64,000 nucleotides of DNA from Maribacter forsetii DSM 18668 (GTDB lineage: Bacteria > Bacteroidota > Bacteroidia > Flavobacteriales > Flavobacteriaceae): assembly GCF_000744105.1 (NCBI RefSeq), contig NZ_JQLH01000001.1, positions 2,852,001-2,916,000 on the forward strand. Reading direction: 5' to 3'. The notes below the pieces were generated by a model, which did no database searches, had not been told where the DNA came from, and saw only the letters and a list, made by a program, of their open reading frames with translations. The translations under genes were made by a program, and so were the position numbers. Positions within the stretch are counted from its first letter, which is position 1. Each line of letters starts with the position of its first letter. Positions 59,944-64,000 of this stretch are shown piece after piece.

Positions 59944-61138
59944 TAGGTACTGTGTTGAAAAACAAGTTTTTTCTTTAATAATTTAGGAAACAGGTTGATT
60001 TATCAAACTGTTATCCCGCGCAGCAAGAGCTTCATGCTTTTGCTGCTTTTTTATTTCATATCCCGCATCATAGTTTTCTTCGTTCTTCCATAAGGTATAC
60101 ATCAATATCAATAGTTTTCTCTGCACCGCTACAAGTGCCACCAACGGCTTTGCCTTGTTCGGCTTTAGTCTATTATAGAACTGTTTCAATGTCGGGTTAC
60201 AGCGTACACAGGTCATCGAGGGCATGTGCAGTACCGCCCTTATATGGCTGTTCCCTTTTTTACTGATCCGGGTCTTTCCCTTGAAGTTTCCCGATTCCCG
60301 TAATACTACATCATAACCGGCATAGCTCGCCAACTGCTTGGCATTGACTATAGATTCGAAGCCTAACGTTTCTCCGATTACCGTAGCCGCAGATATAAAG
60401 GATATACCTGGGATGCTTGTTAAATAATCGAGCTTCCTTTTCAATACTTCATTTTTAGAGATCAGAAGTTGCATATCTTCTTCGACCGCCGCTATCTGGG
60501 TATTCAGAAGCTTTAATCTGATCTTGTGCCTTTTCAATGCCCTCGCATTGTTATGTACGCTCGATGCGATAGCTCCTTGTCGATTGGTCTCCATCGTTCT
60601 ATCGTTCAACAATGAACTACGTTCCCTGCTCAGTCCTTTTAGCTCCTGCAATTCCTCACTGGGCGGGTGCCATAGTCGAATGTTCCTTTCCAGACCTAAC
60701 ATACTTAGCATTCTACTGTCGAGTGCATCCGTTTTGGAACGTTGGTCCAAACTCTGCGCATAGCGCTTTACACGACCCGATTGCATTACACAAACGCTAT
60801 AGCCCTGCTCGTACAGAAAATGCGCAATACCTTGATGGTAAACGCCCGTGGCTTCCATCACCACCAACAATTCCACATCGAGATCGACAGATGCCTTCAG
60901 CCATTTCAAGAGTACCTTATAACCCATTATATCATTGGATACATCGGGATGGGACTCAAATTCTTTAACTAAATTTTCATTTAGGGAACCTAGTGATAAT
61001 GATAAGTTCAATTTTGAAACATCGATGCCCAGACTCTGTTTTAAACGCTTTTCCATTTCTTCGGTTTTTAAGCTGTAATTCTCTTTATCATCTTTGCTCG
61101 CACTTGATTCGATCTCTATCCAAAGGACCTAGGTACTG
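59944..61138 (-). mobile_element. IS110-family insertion sequence, copy 2
   Basis: The element is 1195 bp including the direct cores TAGGTACTG (59944-59952 and 61130-61138), the same length and cores as copy 1 but inverted. It contains one intact transposase gene. It is inserted near the 3' end of a cassette-boundary palindrome, at the equivalent place to copy 1. About a tenth of residues differ from copy 1, so the duplication is not recent. Confidence 0.9.
59983..61056 (-). CDS. IS110-family transposase
   Basis: This 357-residue transposase has an intact frame. The RuvC-like DEDD set is visible: D12 (GIDVSKLNL), E68 (VVMEATGVYH), D110 and D113 (TDALDSR). The Transposase_20 domain has YLTSIPGISFISAATVIGE and RISKKGNSHIRAVLHMPS, with the conserved serine region near residue 280. 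IS110 enzymes use an element-encoded bridge RNA to choose the target. The noncoding ends inside the element are short (73 and 30 bp), so where that RNA is encoded is open. Confidence 0.93.
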   Translation of the reverse strand: MEKRLKQSLGIDVSKLNLSLSLGSLNENLVKEFESHPDVSNDIMGYKVLLKWLKASVDLDVELLVVMEATGVYHQGIAHFLYEQGYSVCVMQSGRVKRYAQSLDQRSKTDALDSRMLSMLGLERNIRLWHPPSEELQELKGLSRERSSLLNDRTMETNRQGAIASSVHNNARALKRHKIRLKLLNTQIAAVEEDMQLLISKNEVLKRKLDYLTSIPGISFISAATVIGETLGFESIVNAKQLASYAGYDVVLRESGNFKGKTRISKKGNSHIRAVLHMPSMTCVRCNPTLKQFYNRLKPNKAKPLVALVAVQRKLLILMYTLWKNEENYDAGYEIKKQQKHEALAARDNSLINQPVS

Positions 61139-61143
61139 TTCAG

Positions 61144-61420
61144 ATTCCAAGAAAATTATAGAAGGGCGGGATTTCTAAGAAACGATATCACCCTAAAGTG
61201 TATCTAGCCGAGAACTCTCTGTCCCTCCTATTTTAGCTTTTGTTAGTATCCAAGCTACTACTTTTATAAAAGTAGTAGCTAAAAGAGTAGTTAATCTATG
61301 CAACGATATCAATAAAATTGTATCTAGCTAAACCCCTAAATCTCTCTCCTTTATTGTCTCTTTGATTTATATAATTATAGTATCTTCAAACTAAGAACCA
61401 AACATACGAGCCGAGACGTT
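61144..61420 (-). repeat. ~265 bp palindrome-centred unit, copy B
   Basis: The perfect 28 bp palindrome is at 61253-61280. The unit adjoins the transposase side of IS110 copy 2, as copy A does for copy 1, and ends GAGCCGAGACGTT. It shares flanking GAAACGATATCACC and TATCTAGC with copies A and C. No ORF. Confidence 0.9.
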
Positions 61421-61686
61421 CCAAGAAAATTATAAAATGGCGGGATTTCTAAGAAACGATATCACCCTAAAGTGTATCTAGCCGAGACCTCTCTTTCCCT
61501 TCTAATTTTAGCTATTGTTCAATATCTAAGCTACTACTTTTATAAAAGTAGTAGCTAAAGAAGAATTGTTCATCTATGAAACGACATCATTGAAAATGTA
61601 TCTAGCTCAACCGCTTAATCAACCTCCTTTATTTATATAATTATAGTATCTTCAAACTAAGAACCAAACATACGAGCCGAGACGTT
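61419..61686 (-). repeat. ~265 bp palindrome-centred unit, copy C (no IS attached)
   Basis: It is a tandem partner of copy B, with the 28 bp palindrome at 61529-61556 and the same order of flanking motifs. It begins TTCCAAGAAAATTATA and ends CATACGAGCCGAGACGTT, so its limits are clear although no IS touches it. The following sequence, GTTAGGTAAC, starts the next gene unit. Confidence 0.9.
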
Positions 61687-61729
61687 AGGTAACATTAGGA
61701 AAATAAAACCTGACACAAAAAAAATATTA

Positions 61730-63064
61730 ATGCAAAAAACCATTTTATTACTACTAGTAGTGTTTCAATTTCAATCTGTATTAGGGCAAAAAACTTTAGA
61801 ACAACTTATAAACGAAATACCATTATCTACCGGTTATTATTCTCCTTTTAGCTATTATGATAGTGCAGGAAAAAAACAAGGATTTTCTGTACAAAAAGAA
61901 ACTAATGTTTTAAAAAGATTAAAACTAAAACCCCTAAAACATAGTGAATATTATATTACAGGTAAGTATGAAATAAATAACTTAACTGTACTTTTCTTCT
62001 CAGAATATTGGGATACAGAAGATACTCATTTTGCTATACTTCTAGACAAATCGCTGCATATCATAGATAGAATAGATGAAACAGCTTATGATAATGCTGA
62101 AGGTTTTTATGGTGTAAACTCATCGATTGACTATAATATTTTAACCATCAATACTCATAACATATATAACAAACCAGAAAATGTTATAAAGAAATACTCA
62201 ATTACAAATAAGGGTTTTAAACCCATAAAAAATCAGGTGATTATAAAAACACCGTCAGGAATTAAAATACGTAATAAATCAACAATTCAAAGTGCTTTAA
62301 TAGCAAAAGCGGCTAATTTAACAGTTTTTGATTACTTGTCCATCGACGGTAATATAGATTCTACATCAGTATTTGATAACGGTAAATATCTAAAAAATTA
62401 CTGGCTGAAAATTGCAACAAAAGATTCATTACAACAATTAGGATATGTTTTTGGTGCTTTTGCAAAAAGACACATTGAAATGATTACTAACGATTACAAA
62501 GTGATTATTGATGAAATTTCAAAAGAAGATTTTAATACAGCAGAACACCATAAAAAAAGCAAGCCTTATGCCGAAAAAATAACAGACATTAAAAAAATTA
62601 AAACAATTTTAAAAAATCAATTGATTGGAGAAACCCATGAAAATGGTTATTACACTATAAAAAAAATACTAACAGATAATGGTAAAGAAATTAGTTCTTA
62701 TCTTGATGAATGTGAAATTACGGCATATTACCCAAAGTACCATTATTTGTTACTAGAATGCGGTCATTCTTCAGATTATTTAATAAAATTAAAAAATGGA
62801 GAAGATGATATTAACCGAATAGGGAACCCAGACTACTACACGCCATCTCCACAAAACACGTTTCGGTTTAATGGATATTACAGTGGGCAATCTAATGTTC
62901 ATTTTTTAGAAAAAAACATTGTAAACGATGAACCAGAGTATATGCTTAGTATGTCAAGTATCTTAGCGCTGGACTATATTGAAAATTATTTCTGGATAGA
63001 TAACACCACTATGTTCCTGAAAATTGAAAAAATATATTATAAAATGAAACTACAAGAAATTTAA
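61730..63064 (+). CDS. Secreted protein with SH3-like segment, 444 residues
   Basis: A signal peptide (ILLLLVVFQFQSVLGQ) is followed by a long beta-rich protein. Residues ~180-250 (TPSGIKIRNKSTIQSALIAK … YWLKIATKDSLQQLGYVFG) have the bacterial SH3 pattern. The remainder is unrecognised. It may be a cell-envelope or toxin-immunity-type cargo protein of the cassette array, but I have no direct support for that. It starts 44 bp after the repeat unit C. Confidence 0.6.
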   Translation: MQKTILLLLVVFQFQSVLGQKTLEQLINEIPLSTGYYSPFSYYDSAGKKQGFSVQKETNVLKRLKLKPLKHSEYYITGKYEINNLTVLFFSEYWDTEDTHFAILLDKSLHIIDRIDETAYDNAEGFYGVNSSIDYNILTINTHNIYNKPENVIKKYSITNKGFKPIKNQVIIKTPSGIKIRNKSTIQSALIAKAANLTVFDYLSIDGNIDSTSVFDNGKYLKNYWLKIATKDSLQQLGYVFGAFAKRHIEMITNDYKVIIDEISKEDFNTAEHHKKSKPYAEKITDIKKIKTILKNQLIGETHENGYYTIKKILTDNGKEISSYLDECEITAYYPKYHYLLLECGHSSDYLIKLKNGEDDINRIGNPDYYTPSPQNTFRFNGYYSGQSNVHFLEKNIVNDEPEYMLSMSSILALDYIENYFWIDNTTMFLKIEKIYYKMKLQEI

Positions 63065-63230
63065 ATAATAAGGGTTAAGTGCCAAAAAACAAAGTTGGTA
63101 CATATTTACAAAGTCCGCCAAATTTATAATTTGACGTTTAGTTGAAATTTAAAAGTAAAATTGTAAACTTGGCTAAGTACTAAACTGAAAGGAAGTGCCT
63201 TTTTAATTCCTTACTATTCTTATACTAAAC
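63065..63230 (+). repeat. Cassette-boundary spacer
   Basis: It contains GGTACATATTTACAAAGTCC, then GCCAAATTTATAATTTGACG and TTTAGT, which match the core of the spacers at 58671 and 59811 in the same order and orientation. The far end is less clear here. Confidence 0.65.
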
Positions 63231-63261
63231 CATGTCTCTTAATGAACATTTGAAAATACTT

Positions 63262-64000
63262 ATGAAAAAAGCAATACTCATCGTTTTATGTTTACAATGT
63301 ATTTCTTGCGATTTTGTAGGAAACTGGCTTGAAGAAAATCATAAACAAAGAGAGGAAAAAAGTAAAATAGATTTAGAAAAAAGAACAATAGATTATTACA
63401 CATCTAACTTAAAAATTATACCAAATAAACAACATCCAAAATTTGATGTGTTAATTAAAGAGTTTAATGATCAAAACCATCGCTTAGCGTTTAATATTTG
63501 CGAATATAAATACAACAATCAAAATTTCTTTTTTGGAGATAGCCCCAGAAAAATAGCTTCTATCTTTGGAGAGCCCGATGAGAAAAGTGAAGAAAGAGTT
63601 CGTTATGAATCTGAAGATGGATTTTCTGAATATCTTACTGAAGAAGATAAATTGTCTAAACACGATTTCTCAGATCGCAATACGGGGGAAAGATTTTTCA
63701 ATTACACATACACAAAACTAAATATAAAGTTGCATTTTAAATCTTTAAATAATAAAGATTTTAGATTAGAATCCTTTACTATTCAACTGTCAGATCGTAA
63801 TGATGAAACTTATAAATATGAACCCTTAAACACATCATTTAATGTAATTTTATTTAGAGAAATACCCTATAAGACTAATATGACTCTCGATGAATTTAGA
63901 AAGTTAACCAATGTAAAAGATAATAGACTATTTAGAAGTATCCTTCAAAAAGAATGCCCTGTAAAAGAGGATTATCGAATACATTCTTCCATATATTCAG
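63262..64000 (+). CDS. Lipoprotein, incomplete at window end
   Basis: The frame runs open from ATG at 63262 to the window end (246 codons, no stop). An in-frame ATG at 63232 is also possible, but 63262 places the signal and lipobox (LQCISC) at the terminus. The middle has FFFGDSPRKIASIFGEPDEK, a segment like the GDS…I…LGxPD part of DUF7738-type putative immunity proteins; this is a weak likeness. Charged, no other domain seen. Function unknown. Confidence 0.55.
   Translation, partial: MKKAILIVLCLQCISCDFVGNWLEENHKQREEKSKIDLEKRTIDYYTSNLKIIPNKQHPKFDVLIKEFNDQNHRLAFNICEYKYNNQNFFFGDSPRKIASIFGEPDEKSEERVRYESEDGFSEYLTEEDKLSKHDFSDRNTGERFFNYTYTKLNIKLHFKSLNNKDFRLESFTIQLSDRNDETYKYEPLNTSFNVILFREIPYKTNMTLDEFRKLTNVKDNRLFRSILQKECPVKEDYRIHSSIYS

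Noticed and set aside
60524..60968. Plus-strand frames inside the IS110 transposase
   Set aside because: They are antisense to an intact, well-recognised transposase and match nothing.

Overview
The window looks like a chromosome segment of a marine Flavobacteriaceae bacterium (Bacteroidota), close in style to Maribacter, Zobellia or Arenibacter. The support is low GC, Bacteroidota-type promoters (TAnnTTTG at -7), few Shine-Dalgarno sites, and typical families: 2TM-domain proteins, DUF2490, YceI, tricorn-type S41 protease, LETM1-related protein, DUF4331 and TIGR04283-type glycosyltransferase. The genus is inference. I saw no rRNA, tRNA, CRISPR array or prophage.

Layout. 1-19,900 is ordinary chromosome: the tail of an M1 aminopeptidase, DUF2914, YkgJ, hydrolase and GAF genes, a ThuA/sugar-dehydrogenase/PKD/cytochrome c lipoprotein, two imidazolonepropionase-like amidohydrolases, DUF998, a sterol desaturase, Dps, a SulP transporter with a beta-carbonic anhydrase, and CstA. 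19,900-29,800 is accessory DNA with every intact host gene on the minus strand. It holds single-gene (once two-gene) units separated by imperfect palindromes, with remnants of a tyrosine recombinase, an HTH protein, a hydrolase and an IS110 transposase, plus one IS110 copy carrying a stop codon. 29,800-57,800 is again chromosome: tricorn protease, methyltransferase, a beta-propeller protein with an S9 peptidase operon, YceI, Cu/Zn SOD, an ECF sigma/anti-sigma pair, VOC plus arsenosugar-type glycosyltransferase, DUF547, MMPL exporter, TPR and DUF4331 proteins, and a LytS/LytTR two-component operon with five 2TM genes and a sixth 2TM domain fused to the kinase. 58,000-64,000 is a second accessory array, with host genes on the plus strand (DinB, hydrolase, SH3-like protein, lipoprotein) and an intact IS110 copy.

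Main point for a second look: the two arrays behave like gene-cassette arrays. Most genes are bracketed by their own 10-16 nt inverted pair, which differs from gene to gene but usually reads GTTRTRYR outward to inward. This is what integron-like insertion at a G/TT point would leave. The spacers between genes are long imperfect palindromes with shared core motifs, oriented with the genes. Both IS110 copies sit at the equivalent position of such a palindrome, in the same relative orientation, next to a ~265 bp unit with a 28 bp perfect palindrome. No complete recombinase is in the window; only a C-terminal tyrosine recombinase fragment is seen.

Other repeats: a GTTGTCC heptamer array fused to a hairpin follows a stop codon at two places (10,030 and 33,810), and 34,000-34,500 is a dense patch of nested inverted repeats.
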